From positions 124,001 through 188,000 of the forward strand of contig NZ_JNZZ01000003.1 in assembly GCF_000717645.1 (NCBI RefSeq): DNA of 64,000 nucleotides, read 5' to 3'. Below, piece by piece: positions 35,508-45,454 of the stretch. The notes beneath the pieces were generated by a model. That model made no database searches. It was not told where the DNA came from and saw nothing but the letters and a program-made list of their open reading frames with translations. Position 1 is the first letter of the stretch. Every line of letters begins with the position of its first letter. This stretch comes from Streptomyces californicus. Lineage in GTDB: Bacteria; Actinomycetota; Actinomycetes; Streptomycetales; Streptomycetaceae. Made by a program: the position numbers and the translations under genes.

Positions 35508-35601
35508 CGCGTTGCGGACCGTGTGTGCCGAACCTAGCGTGACGATCACGAGCCCCGCTCGTAACCCCCCACGGTCCCTCTCCTCATCGCATGGAGGCAG
35601 C

Positions 35602-36108
35602 ATGTCCCCCCTGTCCCGCCCCTCGCGGCTCCGCCGGCTCGGTCTCTGCGTCGCCACCGGCGCCATCGCGGCGCTGACCGCCGCCGCCCCCGCCGCGGTG
35701 GCGGCCGACCCCCAGCCCGTCGGCCAGCGCGCGGAGGCGTCCGCTCCGGACCCGGCGTCCGACGAGCTGTCCGCCTCGGCGATGCAGCGCGAGCACGAGG
35801 CGCGGCAGCAGAAGGCCCGCGAGGAGGCGCAGAAGCAGGGGCAGTCGCAGGCACAGCCCGCCGCCCCCAAGCGGACCTACAAGGGCCGCGTCATCGCCAA
35901 GCCGTACCTGCTGCTCCGCGACAAGCCGACCCGCAGCAGCCGCGTCGTCGGCTCGGTCGACTACGGCACGGTCGTCAGCATCTTCTGCAAGACCACGGGC
36001 GACAACGTCGACGGCAACAACCGTTGGTACCTCCTGAGCGACGGCACCTGGGCCTGGGGTTCGGCGCGCTACATCGAGAACATCGGCTCCGCCCCGCAGA
36101 CGTGCTGA
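35602..36108 (+). CDS. Secreted SH3-domain protein
   Basis: 168 residues, ATG after GGAGG. Signal peptide about 1-36 (RRLGLCVATGAIAALTAAAPAAVA-AD). A Gln/Ala/Glu-rich linker (REHEARQQKAREEAQKQGQSQ) precedes a bacterial SH3 domain (about 95-168: LLLRDKPTRSSRVVGSVDYGTVVSIFCKTTGDNVDGNNRWYLLSDGTWAWGSARYIENI). Such domains bind cell-wall peptides; two Cys may form a disulphide. No enzymatic domain, so perhaps a wall-binding or signalling protein. Confidence 0.85.
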   Translation: MSPLSRPSRLRRLGLCVATGAIAALTAAAPAAVAADPQPVGQRAEASAPDPASDELSASAMQREHEARQQKAREEAQKQGQSQAQPAAPKRTYKGRVIAKPYLLLRDKPTRSSRVVGSVDYGTVVSIFCKTTGDNVDGNNRWYLLSDGTWAWGSARYIENIGSAPQTC

Positions 36109-36114
36109 CCCCGC

Positions 36115-36375
36115 GTCACTCGTAGCGCCGCGTCACTCGCAACGCCGCGTGACCCGCGAGCTTCGCGTCTCTCGCGACGCCGCGTGACGCGCGCGGTCCG
36201 CGTCACGCGTGACGCGCGCGGTCCGCGTCACGCGTGGCGCCGCGTGACGCGCCCGCTCCGTTTCCACCCGCCCGCCCGTGCGGCCCGGCTCCCGCAGCCG
36301 CGTGCTCCACGGGCGGGCGCACGTGGGCGCCCGCCCGCGCGTGGGCCCTTCGCGCGTGGGCCCTTCGCGCGTGCG
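36115..36375. repeat. Tandem repeats upstream of the ftsW-like gene
   Basis: Units of GCCGCGTCACTCG type repeat from 36115 to about 36250, including two consecutive copies of GACGCGCGCGGTCCGCGTCA. A second short array at about 36340-36375 repeats CTTCGCGCGTGGGCC. Together with GC-rich spacer up to 36500 this fills a 444-bp gap. The last 60 bp before the ftsW-like gene are less GC-rich (GTGACATAAGGGAAATACC) and likely hold its promoter. Confidence 0.7.
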
Positions 36376-36552
36376 GGCACCCGATCCCCCGGCCGTACGC
36401 GATCCGACCGTGGACGCGGGGCGGGCACACGGTCCGGCCGTACACGCCGCCCCGGACGCCGCATCCCCCGGGCGCACCGGCGGGGCGCCCGCGACATCGG
36501 CAATGGTGTGACATAAGGGAAATACCGCACACCTCTTGCTACGTTGCGGGGC

Positions 36553-37932
36553 ATGACCGCAACGACGGCGGACGCTCCCCCGCCCGAGCTCCGCCTGCCC
36601 AAGCGGCGCGGGGTGGAGCTGACCCTCCTCGTCGGGGCCGTGCTCATCTCCGTCTACGGCTACGCGGCGGTCGGCCTGGCCCACGACGGGGCGGTGCCGC
36701 CCGACGTCGCCGGATACGGGAGCGGGCTCGGGGCCCTCGCGCTGCTCGCCCACGTCGCGGTCCGCTTCCGGGCCCCGTACGCCGATCCGCTGCTGCTGCC
36801 GATCGCCGTACTGCTCAACGGGCTCGGGCTGGTGCTGATCTACCGCCTCGACCTGGAGACGCCGAGGGACCAGGCCGCGCCGACCCAGCTCGTCTGGTCA
36901 ACGCTCGGCGTCGCGCTGTTCACGGCGGTCGTCCTGCTGCTGCGCGACCACCGCGTGCTCCAGCGGTACGCGTACCTCGCGGTGGCCGCCGCGCTCGTGC
37001 TCATGACCGTGCCGATCTTCTTCCCGGCGGTGAACGGGGCCAAGATCTGGATCCGGATCGGCGGACTCTCCTTCCAGCCCGGCGAGTTCGCGAAGATCCT
37101 GCTCGCGGTGTTCTTCGCCGCCTACCTGGCCGCCAACCGCAACGCGCTCGCGTACACCGGCCGCCGGGTGTGGCGGCTGCAACTGCCCTCGGGGCGGGTG
37201 CTCGGGCCGATCGTGGCGATCTGGCTGCTGAGCGTCGGGGTGCTGGTGCTGGAACGCGACCTCGGCACCTCGCTGCTCTTCTTCGGACTGTTCGTCATCA
37301 TGCTGTACGTGGCGACGGGCCGGACCGGTTGGATCGCGGTCGGGCTGCTGCTGGCCGCCGTCGGGGCGTTCGTCGTCGGCTCCTTCGAACCGCATGTGCA
37401 CAGCCGGGTGCAGGACTGGCTCGACCCGTTCGCCTCGATCGACGCGGGGCGGGGGCCCGGCCAGCTCGCCCAGTCGCTGTTCGCGTTCGCGGCGGGCGGG
37501 ATGCTGGGGACCGGGCTCGGGGCCGGCCACTCCATCCTCATCGGCTTCGCCGCCAAGTCCGACTTCATCCTGGCGACGGCGGGCGAGGAGCTGGGGCTCG
37601 CCGGACTGTCCGCGATCTTCCTGCTGTACGCGCTGCTCGTGGCACGCGGCTACCGGGCCGGGCTCGCCCTGCGCGACCCGTTCGGGCAGCTGCTCGCGAT
37701 CGGCCTGGCGTCGATCCTGGCCCTCCAGGTGTTCGTCATCGCGGGCGGGGTGATGGGACTGATCCCGCTGACCGGGATGGCGATGCCGTTCCTGGCGCAG
37801 GGCGGCTCGTCCGTCGTCACCAACTGGATCATCGTGGCACTGCTGATCCGGGTCAGCGACTTCGCCCGGCGGCCCCCTCCGGAGCAGGTGGAGACCGGGA
37901 CCGTCGCGGCGGCCGGGGAGGCGGACCGGTGA
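36553..37932 (+). CDS. SEDS-family peptidoglycan glycosyltransferase (FtsW/RodA)
   Basis: 459 residues from an ATG at 36553. About ten to twelve membrane segments. Seen: [41 protein letters not shown] (the conserved SEDS loop), [45 protein letters not shown], and [15 protein letters not shown]. These proteins polymerise lipid II together with a class B PBP. The stop overlaps the PBP gene (GTGA). FtsW versus RodA cannot be decided from sequence alone; the S. coelicolor-type order SEDS-pbp-amidase suggests a non-dcw paralogue. The upstream Shine-Dalgarno is weak. Confidence 0.92.
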   Translation: MTATTADAPPPELRLPKRRGVELTLLVGAVLISVYGYAAVGLAHDGAVPPDVAGYGSGLGALALLAHVAVRFRAPYADPLLLPIAVLLNGLGLVLIYRLDLETPRDQAAPTQLVWSTLGVALFTAVVLLLRDHRVLQRYAYLAVAAALVLMTVPIFFPAVNGAKIWIRIGGLSFQPGEFAKILLAVFFAAYLAANRNALAYTGRRVWRLQLPSGRVLGPIVAIWLLSVGVLVLERDLGTSLLFFGLFVIMLYVATGRTGWIAVGLLLAAVGAFVVGSFEPHVHSRVQDWLDPFASIDAGRGPGQLAQSLFAFAAGGMLGTGLGAGHSILIGFAAKSDFILATAGEELGLAGLSAIFLLYALLVARGYRAGLALRDPFGQLLAIGLASILALQVFVIAGGVMGLIPLTGMAMPFLAQGGSSVVTNWIIVALLIRVSDFARRPPPEQVETGTVAAAGEADR

Positions 37933-39404
37933 TCCGCCACATCCGGCGGGCCGCCGCCTTCTGTCTGCTGCTGCTGGTGGCGCTCCTGGTGAACGCGGCC
38001 CGGGTGCAGGTCTTCGAGGCCGACGAGCTGGATGCGAATCCGGCCAACCGCCGTGCCACGATCGCCCGTTACGACCAGCCGCGCGGGAACATCCTGGTCG
38101 ACGGCCGGCCCGTGACCGGGAACAGGGAGACCGGCGAGCGGCTCAGCTTCGAACGCACCTATCCGCACGGCCCGCTGTACGCGCCGGTGACCGGTTACGC
38201 CTCGCAGACGTACGGCACCACGCTGCTGGAGAACGCCGAGGACGAGGTGCTCTCGGGGACGGACCCGCTGCTGGCGCCGCTGCCCTTCTGGAACGAGTTC
38301 ACCCGCGGCCGCCAGCCCGGCGGCGACGTCGTCACCACGGTCAGGGCGTCGATGCAGCGGGCCGCGTACGAGGGACTGCGGGGGCGGCGGGGCGCGGTCG
38401 CCGCCCTGGACCCGTCGACGGGCGCGATCCTGGCGCTGGTCTCGACCCCGTCGTACGACCCCGAGCGGCTGTCCGGGACCGGGCCGGCGGTGGCCGACGC
38501 CTGGCGGCGGCTGAACGCGTCCACGACCATGCCGATGCTGAACCGCGCGATCCGGCAGACCTATCCGCCGGGCTCCACCTTCAAGATCGTGACGGCGGCG
38601 GCCGCCCTGGACTCCCGGACGGTGACGGACCCCTCAGCCGCCACGGACACCCCGTCGCCGTATGTCCTGCCGGGGACGCGGACGACGCTGCCCAACGAGG
38701 CGCGGGGCTGCGAGGAGGCGTCCCTGGCGGACGCGATCCGGGTCTCCTGCAACACCGTCATGGCCCACCTGGGTGTCGAGGTGGGCCTGGACGGGATGGT
38801 GGAGGCGGCGCGGAAGTTCGGGTTCAACGACGACGGGCTGCGCGTCCCCTCCGGGGTGGCGCGGAGCAACTTCGACACGGACATGAGCGACGACCAGCTC
38901 GCGCTGTCCTCGATCGGGCAGTTCAACACGACGGCGACCCCGCTCCAGATGGCGATGGTCGCCTCGGCGGTCGCCAACGGCGGGGACCTGCGCCGCCCCC
39001 ATCTGGTGGACCGGGTGACGACCGACGACGGGGACACGGTCCGGCAGGAGGGGGCGGGCGCGTCCCAGTGGGCGATGAACCCGTCGACGGCGGTGCAGCT
39101 CCAGCGGATGATGGTGGAGGTGGTGGAGAACGGCACCGGGTCCAACGCGGCGATCGACGGGGTGCGGGTCGGCGGCAAGACCGGCACCGCCCAGCACGGC
39201 GTGGACAACTCCGGCCTGCCGTACGCCTGGTTCATCTCCTGGGCCCAGGCCCCCGGCTCCGGACGCCCGTCCGTGGCGGTGGCGGTGGTCGTGGAGGACG
39301 CGTCCGCCGACCGGGCCGACATCAGCGGCGGCGGCAGCGCGGCCCCGATCGCGCGGGCGGTGATGGAGGCGGCGCTGGACGAGGAGGAGGACGCGGGGCG
39401 CTGA
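37929..39404 (+). CDS. Class B penicillin-binding protein (PbpA-like transpeptidase)
   Basis: 491 residues from a GTG that overlaps the SEDS stop. One N-terminal membrane anchor ([19 protein letters not shown]), a dimerisation/pedestal region (about 30-150), then the transpeptidase domain with all three active-site motifs: SxxK in [12 protein letters not shown], SxN in VSCNTVM, and KTG in [11 protein letters not shown]. It cross-links peptidoglycan and works with the SEDS partner encoded just upstream. Length fits actinobacterial PbpA. Confidence 0.95.
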   Translation: MIRHIRRAAAFCLLLLVALLVNAARVQVFEADELDANPANRRATIARYDQPRGNILVDGRPVTGNRETGERLSFERTYPHGPLYAPVTGYASQTYGTTLLENAEDEVLSGTDPLLAPLPFWNEFTRGRQPGGDVVTTVRASMQRAAYEGLRGRRGAVAALDPSTGAILALVSTPSYDPERLSGTGPAVADAWRRLNASTTMPMLNRAIRQTYPPGSTFKIVTAAAALDSRTVTDPSAATDTPSPYVLPGTRTTLPNEARGCEEASLADAIRVSCNTVMAHLGVEVGLDGMVEAARKFGFNDDGLRVPSGVARSNFDTDMSDDQLALSSIGQFNTTATPLQMAMVASAVANGGDLRRPHLVDRVTTDDGDTVRQEGAGASQWAMNPSTAVQLQRMMVEVVENGTGSNAAIDGVRVGGKTGTAQHGVDNSGLPYAWFISWAQAPGSGRPSVAVAVVVEDASADRADISGGGSAAPIARAVMEAALDEEEDAGR

Positions 39405-39469
39405 TACGCCGGGGGCTACCCGGGGGCCGCCCCTGGGGCGCGTGCGGCGGGTCCGGGCAGACTGGGCGC

Positions 39470-40639
39470 ATGACACGGACGACCTCCCCGGTGGCTCGGG
39501 CCCTGGAGCGTATCGAGCGGCTCGATCCGGCGCTGCACGCGTTCATCGAGGTCTGGCCGCGGGAGGCGCTCGACCGGGAGCGGGAGGCGGTGGCGCGCGG
39601 ACTCCCCCTCGGCGGGCGGCCGTTCGCGGTGAAGGGCCCCACCGGCATCCGGTCGTACGCGGCCCGCCGGCTCCTCGCGGCGGGCGGCGTCCCGGTCGGC
39701 GCTACCTCGGTGCCCGGTCCCGGTACGCACTGGCAGACGTGGGGGCGGGGTGCGGGCGGCCGTACGGTCAACCCGTGGCGGGCGGACCGTACGCCGGGCG
39801 GTTCGTCGGCCGGGGCGGCGGTCGCGGTGGCGGCGGGCATGGCGGACGTGGCGACGGGCAGCGACGGGGCCGGTTCGGTCCGCATTCCGGCCGCCTGGTG
39901 CGGGGTGTTCGGGCTGAAGACGACGAACGGGCTGCTGCCCTCCCCCGACCGGTCCGGGCTGGCCTCGGCGGGGGTGCTGGCCCGGTCGGCCGCGGAGGCG
40001 GAACGGTGGCTGCGGCACGTACTGGAGGACGGCGGGGAGCCCGCCGCCCCGGAGAGCGTTCCGTCGCGCCCGGCCGGGGCCCGGCCGGGGCCGGCCGGGT
40101 CGTGGCCGGGCTCGCCCGCGCTGCCGCTGCCCGTCGTGTACAGCGACGACCTGGGGTTCGCCGCGGTGGACCCGGAGGTGGCCGCGGTCGTCCGGGCGGC
40201 GGTGGACCGGCTCGTCGCGGCGGGGACCGTACGCCTGCTGGAGCGGGACGCCGGGCTGCTGGACCCGGTGGACGCCTGGACGGCGGTACGGGGCGGGGCG
40301 CCGGACGACCCGGCGGCGGTGCGGGTGCGGCGGGCGAACGACGAGCGGCTGGCGGCGCTCCTCGGCGGCGGGGTCCTGCTGCTGACCCCGGCCACCCCGA
40401 ACCGGCCGCACGGCCACGAGGGCCCGGGGGACCTCTACTCCACGGCGCTCACCTGGGCGTTCAACCTGAGCGGGCACCCGGCGGCGAGCCTGCCCGCCGG
40501 CTTCACCGCGGACGGCTGCCCGGTGGGGCTCCAGGTGGTCGCCCCGCACGGCGGGGACCTGCGGCTGGTCGCCGCGGCCCGCACGCTGGAGGACGCCCTG
40601 CCCGCCGCGCGGAGACCGCCGGGCGCCGGGGAGCAGTGA
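39470..40639 (+). CDS. Amidase-signature family hydrolase
   Basis: 389 residues, shorter than typical amidases (about 450-500). The Ser-cisSer-Lys triad is visible: Lys in [13 protein letters not shown], cis-Ser in [16 protein letters not shown], and nucleophile in [22 protein letters not shown]. The middle is shortened, and the C-terminus ([32 protein letters not shown]) is canonical. Substrate unknown; it is not GatA because the window lacks gatB/C and the sequence is short. Starts 66 bp after the PBP gene. Confidence 0.9.
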   Translation: MTRTTSPVARALERIERLDPALHAFIEVWPREALDREREAVARGLPLGGRPFAVKGPTGIRSYAARRLLAAGGVPVGATSVPGPGTHWQTWGRGAGGRTVNPWRADRTPGGSSAGAAVAVAAGMADVATGSDGAGSVRIPAAWCGVFGLKTTNGLLPSPDRSGLASAGVLARSAAEAERWLRHVLEDGGEPAAPESVPSRPAGARPGPAGSWPGSPALPLPVVYSDDLGFAAVDPEVAAVVRAAVDRLVAAGTVRLLERDAGLLDPVDAWTAVRGGAPDDPAAVRVRRANDERLAALLGGGVLLLTPATPNRPHGHEGPGDLYSTALTWAFNLSGHPAASLPAGFTADGCPVGLQVVAPHGGDLRLVAAARTLEDALPAARRPPGAGEQ

Positions 40640-40689
40640 CCGTCAGCGGCCCTCGGTCCCGGCGGAAGCGGAGGAGGCCGGGGTGGGCG

Positions 40690-40810
40690 GCGGTGCGCGT
40701 CCGGCCGAGCGTCGGGCCCGGCCGGGCGGGCGGCAGGCGGCTGACCACCGGCGGTGGCGGCCGGCGGCCGGCCGAGCGTCGGGCCCGGCCGAGTGTGGGC
40801 CCGGCCAGGT
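40690..40810. repeat. Direct repeats between two convergent genes
   Basis: GGCCGAGCGTCGGGCCCGGC occurs at 40703-40722 and 40770-40789, and a variant GGCCGAGTGTGGGCCCGGCC at 40787-40806. They lie between the amidase and the convergent proline-rich protein gene, whose termination they may serve. No gene in this stretch. Confidence 0.7.
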
Positions 40811-40832
40811 GGGCCGAACCCGGCGTCCGGGC

Positions 40833-41834
40833 TCAGCCGAGCGGCTTGCGGGCCTCCTCGCGAACCTTGGCGGTCTCCTCCGCGGCCGCCGCCAGGTCGA
40901 GGGACTTCGCGTCCTTGGTCACGTCCCCGGCGCGGATGAGCGCGATCATCGCGGCGGTGTTGCCGTCGGCCCAGGCGCACATGGGGACGTTGGCGACGAC
41001 GCCTGCCTTCTTCGACTGGACGACCTGGCACTCGATCACGATGTCGTACCCCCGGGGCTTGAACTCCTTGGGGGGTACGACGAGCTTGCCGTCCTCGGCG
41101 TCCGCCGCGCCTTCCATGATCGTGCCGCGCATGAGGTCGGGGCTGGCCAGACGCCCGTACATCCCCGAGAGGATCAGCGCCCCGCCCTCCCCGGACGTGT
41201 AGTGGGCGACGACCGCCTCGGCGTCCCGGATGCTGACGTCGGGGGTCTCCTCGATCTCCTTGCCCTCGGTCTCCGACAGGTCGTCGCCGAGAGTGAACTC
41301 GCCGTCCAAGAGCTGCTTCTGCACGACGAGGCGGTACTCCGCCTTCGGGTACACGAGGTCGCTGCCCTTGTCGGCGAGCTGGGCGACGCCGAAGGCGATG
41401 CCGCCCGCCACCACCATCGCGCCGAGCGCTATCCCGACGATCAGCCCGGTCCGCTTCCTGCGCGGCGGCGGGTTCTGGGGAGGCCAGCCACCGGCCCCGG
41501 GCTGCGGGCCCGGCTGCCCCCAGGCACCGTCGGCACCGGGCGGGTCCGGCCGGCTCCAGTCGCTCGCGGGTTCGGCCGGCGGACCCGGCTGATCCCAGCC
41601 GCTTCCGGGCTGGGCCTGCGGGCCCGGCTCGCCCCAGCCGCCGCCCTCCTGGCTCTGCGGCCCGGGGTGGCCCCAGCCGTCCTGCGGGGGCGGGGCGGGC
41701 TGCGACGGAGGCTGCGGGTAGCCGTAGGGCTGCTGGTGCGGCACGGGCCCCGGGGCCGCGGTCGGCGGGCCGTACGGGTCCTGCGGGTTCTGCGGCCCGT
41801 ACGGGCCCTGCGGCGGGTGCGGCGGGGTGGTCAT
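40833..41834 (-). CDS. Proline-rich membrane-anchored protein, unknown function
   Basis: 333 residues. The cytoplasmic N-terminus (about 1-135) is Pro/Gln/Gly/Trp-rich with repeated WGxPGPQxQ units. A basic patch (PPRRKRTG) leads into one membrane helix (LIVGIALGAMVVAGGIAFGV), followed by an extracellular domain of about 170 residues containing two cysteines (IVIECQVVQ, VPMCAWADGNTAAMIAL). The pattern is common in streptomycete proteins of unknown function. Convergent with the amidase. Confidence 0.8.
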   Translation of the reverse strand: MTTPPHPPQGPYGPQNPQDPYGPPTAAPGPVPHQQPYGYPQPPSQPAPPPQDGWGHPGPQSQEGGGWGEPGPQAQPGSGWDQPGPPAEPASDWSRPDPPGADGAWGQPGPQPGAGGWPPQNPPPRRKRTGLIVGIALGAMVVAGGIAFGVAQLADKGSDLVYPKAEYRLVVQKQLLDGEFTLGDDLSETEGKEIEETPDVSIRDAEAVVAHYTSGEGGALILSGMYGRLASPDLMRGTIMEGAADAEDGKLVVPPKEFKPRGYDIVIECQVVQSKKAGVVANVPMCAWADGNTAAMIALIRAGDVTKDAKSLDLAAAAEETAKVREEARKPLG

Positions 41835-41952
41835 GGGCTCACGGTACGACACGGCGGCGAACGGAGTTTCGACGCGGACCGGATCGGTACCAGGTCGAGA
41901 GCACCGCCGGGCGCGGTCCGGGATCCCTTGCGGCCTCTCCCCACCGCCCGCT

Positions 41953-42019
41953 CCCCGCGCACCGCCACCCGCCTGCCGCACCCTGCCCCGCGCACCGCCA
42001 CCCGCCTGCCGCGCCCTGC
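41953..42019. repeat. 33-bp tandem duplication
   Basis: Two copies of a 33-bp unit (CCCCGCGCACCGCCACCCGC at its start; copies begin at 41953 and 41986) differ at one base, then a decayed third begins. It lies just downstream of the ADP-ribosylglycohydrolase stop codon. Confidence 0.8.
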
Positions 42020-42060
42020 CCCGCTCCCGGCCGCGCCCCGCCCCCGGCCGCCGACGCCCC

Positions 42061-42951
42061 TCACCCCAGCGGCTCGCACCTGCGCAGCCAGTCCTCCGGC
42101 GCCCCGGCCGTCCCGGTCGCCGCTCCGACCACGCCGCCGGTGATCGCGCACGTGGTGTCCACGTCCCCGAGCCCCTCCGCGGTCGCCCAGAGCGCCGCCT
42201 CCAGGTCGTCCGGGTGCCGGGCCGCGGTCCACAGCGCGAAGGGCACGGTGTCGTCGGCCCGGATGCGCTGCCCGTTGCCGAGCAGGTCCGCGGCCTGCCA
42301 CGGCCGCGTGGTGAAGGGGGTCGCCGCCGCGCGCCGGACCCCGTCCCGTACCGGCCCCTCGGGCGTACGGTCCGCGACCGCGCCCAGGTCGAGTCCGCCG
42401 CGGGCCGAGAGCGCCGCCGCCACCGCGACGGCCACCGCGCCCGCGATGCCGTCCGGGTGCGCGTGGGTGACCTCCGCCGAGAGCACGGCCTGCGCCGCGA
42501 CGAGGTCCAGGTCCGCGTGGAACCGGGCGCCCAGCGGCGCGACCCGCATGGCGGCGCCGTTGCCGAGGCTGCCGCCGTCGAAGAGTTCGGGGGCCAGGGT
42601 CCGCCAGGCGGCCGGGTCGTCCAGCAACCGGGGCAGCAGGAGGTGCATGCCGTGGCCGTAGCCGCGCGCCCGGTCCGCGTCGAAGGCGAGGGCGTAGCAG
42701 AGCGCCAGATGGTCCTGGTCGACGTGTCCGTGCTCGTCGAGGGAGCGGTTCAGGGCCAGCGCCAGGGCCGTGTCGTCGGTCCAGTGCCAGCGGGGCTCGG
42801 CCGGGGTGCGGCGGTCCCGGATCTCGTTCGCGGCCCGCCGGGGCTCGCGGAAGAGCGGGAACCACCGCTCCCCGAACGAGTCGCCCAGCGCGAGCGCTTC
42901 GAGACTGCGGCGGGCGGCGGCGCGGCCGGCGGCGGACGGGTTCGTCGTCAT
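42061..42951 (-). CDS. ADP-ribosylglycohydrolase family protein
   Basis: 296 residues from ATG at 42951. ADP-ribosyl-(dinitrogen reductase) hydrolase fold, all alpha-helical. Seen: the metal-binding WHWTDDTALALAL motif, LALGDSFGERW near the N-terminus, GNGAAMRVAPLGARF, and the C-terminal VDTTCAITGGVVGAATG acidic/Thr metal-ligand motif. Such enzymes remove ADP-ribose from proteins, nucleic acids or small molecules. No ADP-ribosyltransferase is adjacent, so the target is unknown. Confidence 0.93.
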   Translation of the reverse strand: MTTNPSAAGRAAARRSLEALALGDSFGERWFPLFREPRRAANEIRDRRTPAEPRWHWTDDTALALALNRSLDEHGHVDQDHLALCYALAFDADRARGYGHGMHLLLPRLLDDPAAWRTLAPELFDGGSLGNGAAMRVAPLGARFHADLDLVAAQAVLSAEVTHAHPDGIAGAVAVAVAAALSARGGLDLGAVADRTPEGPVRDGVRRAAATPFTTRPWQAADLLGNGQRIRADDTVPFALWTAARHPDDLEAALWATAEGLGDVDTTCAITGGVVGAATGTAGAPEDWLRRCEPLG

Positions 42952-43005
42952 CCCGCCATCCTGGCCGCCGGACCCGGCGGCGTACATCCGTTATCGGTCG
43001 GCCTG

Positions 43006-44118
43006 TCAGGCGGCGTCCGCCGCGCCCTGCTCGATCGCCTCCGCGACCTCCGCCACCCGGGACTCCTCCTCGGCGGCGAAGCGTTCGCGGTCGAGCGCCT
43101 CGGCTATCTCCTCGTCCTGCGACATCAGCAGGTCGAGGTTGGAGTCGCCGAGTTCGAGGACGCCCATGTCGACGTACGCCTGCTGGAGGCGCGGGCCCCA
43201 CAGGCCGATGTCCTTGACGCACGGGACGATCCGGCTGAACAGGAGCTTGCGGAAGAGCTGGAGGAACTCGGAGTGCTCCGAGAGGTCCTTCGCCTCCTGC
43301 TTGCCGATGCCGAAGTTCTCCAGGACCTCGACGCCGCTGAGCCGGTCGCGCATCAGGTAGCAGCCCTCGATGACGAACTCCTCGCGCTCCCGGAGTTCGG
43401 CGTCGCTCAACTGCCGGTAGTAGTCGCGCAGCGCCATCCGTCCGAAGGCGACGTGCCGGGCCTCGTCCTGCATGACGTACGCGAGGATCTGCTTGGGCAG
43501 GGGCTTGGTCGTGGTGTCGCGGATCATCCCGAACGCGGCCAGCGCCAGCCCCTCGATGAGGACCTGCATCCCGAGGTAGGGCATGTCCCAGCGGGAGTCG
43601 CGCAGGGTGTCGCCCAGCAGCCCCTGGAGGTTGTCGTTGACCGGGTAGAGCATGCCGACCTTCTCGTGCAGGAAGCGCCCGTAGATCTCGGCGTGCCGGG
43701 CCTCGTCCATGGTCTGCGTGGCCGAGTAGAACTTGGCGTCCAGGTCGGGTACGGACTCCACGATGCGCGCCGCGCACACCATCGCGCCCTGCTCGCCGTG
43801 GAGGAACTGGCTGAACTGCCAGGAGGTGTAGTGCTTGCGCAGCTCGCCCTTGTCCTTCTCGGTCATCTTCGCCCAGTGCGGGGTGCCGTACAGCGTGAGG
43901 GCTTCGTCGGGGGTGCCGAGCGGGTCGGTGGGGTCCACCTCCAGCGACCAGTCGATCCGCTTGTTGCCGTCCCACTGCTTGTCCTTGCCCTTCTGGTAGA
44001 GGGCGAGGAGGCGTTCGCGCCCGTCGTCGTAGTCCCAGCTGAAGCGGGCGGCTCCGGTGGCGGGGACCTGCCAGATCGGTTCGACGGGCGGGCTGGTGTA
44101 CAGGTCGTGTGTGGACAC
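43006..44118 (-). CDS. Ferritin-like diiron protein (R2-like oxidase)
   Basis: 370 residues from a GTG after AAGGAG. A four-helix diiron core is suggested by LHGEQGAM, TMDEARHAEIYGRFL, and MQDEARHVAFGRMAL; the two DEARH (ExxH) motifs are the classical iron ligands. Resembles the ribonucleotide-reductase-R2-like or fatty-acid-desaturase-like oxidases found across actinobacteria. A charged C-terminal tail (about 330-370) follows. Divergent from an AurF-like gene, so the two may act together. Substrate unknown. Confidence 0.85.
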   Translation of the reverse strand: MSTHDLYTSPPVEPIWQVPATGAARFSWDYDDGRERLLALYQKGKDKQWDGNKRIDWSLEVDPTDPLGTPDEALTLYGTPHWAKMTEKDKGELRKHYTSWQFSQFLHGEQGAMVCAARIVESVPDLDAKFYSATQTMDEARHAEIYGRFLHEKVGMLYPVNDNLQGLLGDTLRDSRWDMPYLGMQVLIEGLALAAFGMIRDTTTKPLPKQILAYVMQDEARHVAFGRMALRDYYRQLSDAELREREEFVIEGCYLMRDRLSGVEVLENFGIGKQEAKDLSEHSEFLQLFRKLLFSRIVPCVKDIGLWGPRLQQAYVDMGVLELGDSNLDLLMSQDEEIAEALDRERFAAEEESRVAEVAEAIEQGAADAA

Positions 44119-44159
44119 GGACGGCTCCTTCGCCTCGAACAGCTCGACGTGATCAGCGG

Positions 44160-44260
44160 GGTCGGGAAGATCGGAGAGAGCGGGAAGATCAGAGAGACCG
44201 GAGAGATCGGGAAGACCGGGAAGATCGGAGAGATCAGAGGGATCGGCAGGATCACCGGGA
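44160..44260 (-). repeat. 9-nt pyrimidine-rich tandem repeat in the leader of the ferritin-like gene
   Basis: On the minus strand at least eight units of TCTYYCCGR (for example TCTTCCCGG, TCTTCCCGA, TCTCTCCGG, TCTCTCTGA, TCTTCCCGC) run head to tail about 40-140 bp upstream of the start codon. The composition is unlike its neighbours. It could be a low-complexity untranslated leader or an expanded microsatellite. Confidence 0.85.
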
Positions 44261-44465
44261 TCGACAAGTTCCTTGGCGCAGCAGCCAGTTGAACGGGCAC
44301 ACCGGCCGCCTCCCCGGCAGGTTCACACGCTGGTAGACGCCGGGTCAACAAGTCGCACACAGTTGTGCACAGGGGATTGACGCCCATTGCTGACAGGCAG
44401 TCTCATAAAGAGTGACCGCCGGTAACACCCAGGCCCGGCAACCCACTGTGTGAGGTGCTCCCGCC

Positions 44466-45404
44466 ATGACGCCGCCCGCCACCGCTCGCGATGTGACCCT
44501 GCTCCGCGACGCGCTCGGCCCGCTCCGCGACCGCGAACAGGTCGCCCTGCGGCTGCTCGAATCGTCGGCCAAGCACTCCTTCGACCCCGACACCGAGATC
44601 GCCTGGGACTCCGCGGTCGAGGAGGGCAAGTGGTTCTGGCCGCCGGAGCTGCTGTCGCTGTACGGGACCCCGATGTGGGACCGCATGTCCGAGGAGCAGC
44701 GCCTCGACCTCTCCCGCCACGAGGGCGCCGCGCTCGCCTCGCTCGGCATCTGGTTCGAGATCATCCTCATGCAGCTGCTGGTGCGGCACGTCTACGACAA
44801 GCCCGTCACCAGCAACCACGTCCGCTACGCGCTCACCGAGATAGCCGACGAGTGCCGCCACTCGATGATGTTCGGCCGCATGATCGACTGGGGCGGCGCC
44901 CCGACGTATCCGGTGCCGCGCGTCTACCACAATCTGGCGCGGGTCCTGAAGACCGTCTCCACCACGCCCGGTTCGTTCGCCTCGACCCTGCTCGGCGAGG
45001 AGATCCTCGATTGGATGCAGCGCCTGACCTTCCCGGACGAGCGGGTGCAGACCGTGGTGCGCGGGGTGACCCGTATCCATGTGATCGAGGAGGCCCGCCA
45101 CGTCCGGTACGCCCGGGAGGAGCTGCGCCGCCAGATGGTGACCGCCCCGCGCTGGGAACGCGAACTGACCAAGGTCAGCTGCGCCGAGGCGGCCCGCGTC
45201 TTCTCGGTCTGCTTCGTGAACCCGCAGGTGTACGCGAACGTCGGCCTGGACCGCCGCGAGGCCGTCGCCCAGGTGAAGGCCAGCGGCCACCGCGCCGAGA
45301 TCATGCAGACCGGGGCCAAGCGGCTCACCGACTTCTTCGAGGACATCGGGCTGCTGAACGGCGTGAGCCGGCGGCTGTGGCGGGCCTCCGGGCTGCTGGC
45401 CTGA
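44466..45404 (+). CDS. AurF-like diiron oxygenase
   Basis: 312 residues. Helical protein similar to p-aminobenzoate N-oxygenase AurF: SRHEGAALASLGIWFEIIL, EIADECRHSMMFGRMIDW (ExxH) and HVIEEARHVRYAREEL (ExxH) supply the diiron ligands. It oxidises aryl amines in characterised members; here the substrate is unknown. Followed by a TetR regulator after 50 bp. Divergent from the ferritin-like protein across about 350 bp that contains the 9-nt repeat; the two diiron proteins may share regulation. Confidence 0.88.
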   Translation: MTPPATARDVTLLRDALGPLRDREQVALRLLESSAKHSFDPDTEIAWDSAVEEGKWFWPPELLSLYGTPMWDRMSEEQRLDLSRHEGAALASLGIWFEIILMQLLVRHVYDKPVTSNHVRYALTEIADECRHSMMFGRMIDWGGAPTYPVPRVYHNLARVLKTVSTTPGSFASTLLGEEILDWMQRLTFPDERVQTVVRGVTRIHVIEEARHVRYAREELRRQMVTAPRWERELTKVSCAEAARVFSVCFVNPQVYANVGLDRREAVAQVKASGHRAEIMQTGAKRLTDFFEDIGLLNGVSRRLWRASGLLA

Positions 45405-45454
45405 AACCCGTGCTGCCGACCGGCGCGGGACCCCGGGGCCTTAGGGTCGAAGGC

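Noticed and set aside
39470..40639. Amidase as GatA of the tRNA amidotransferase
   Set aside because: Too short, divergent in the first motif, and no gatB or gatC nearby.
44124..44387. Hydrophobic peptide read through the 9-nt repeat (IPLISPIFPVFPISPVS)
   Set aside because: It is simply the translation of the repeat in another frame, lacks a start with ribosome site, and runs into the ferritin-like gene out of frame.
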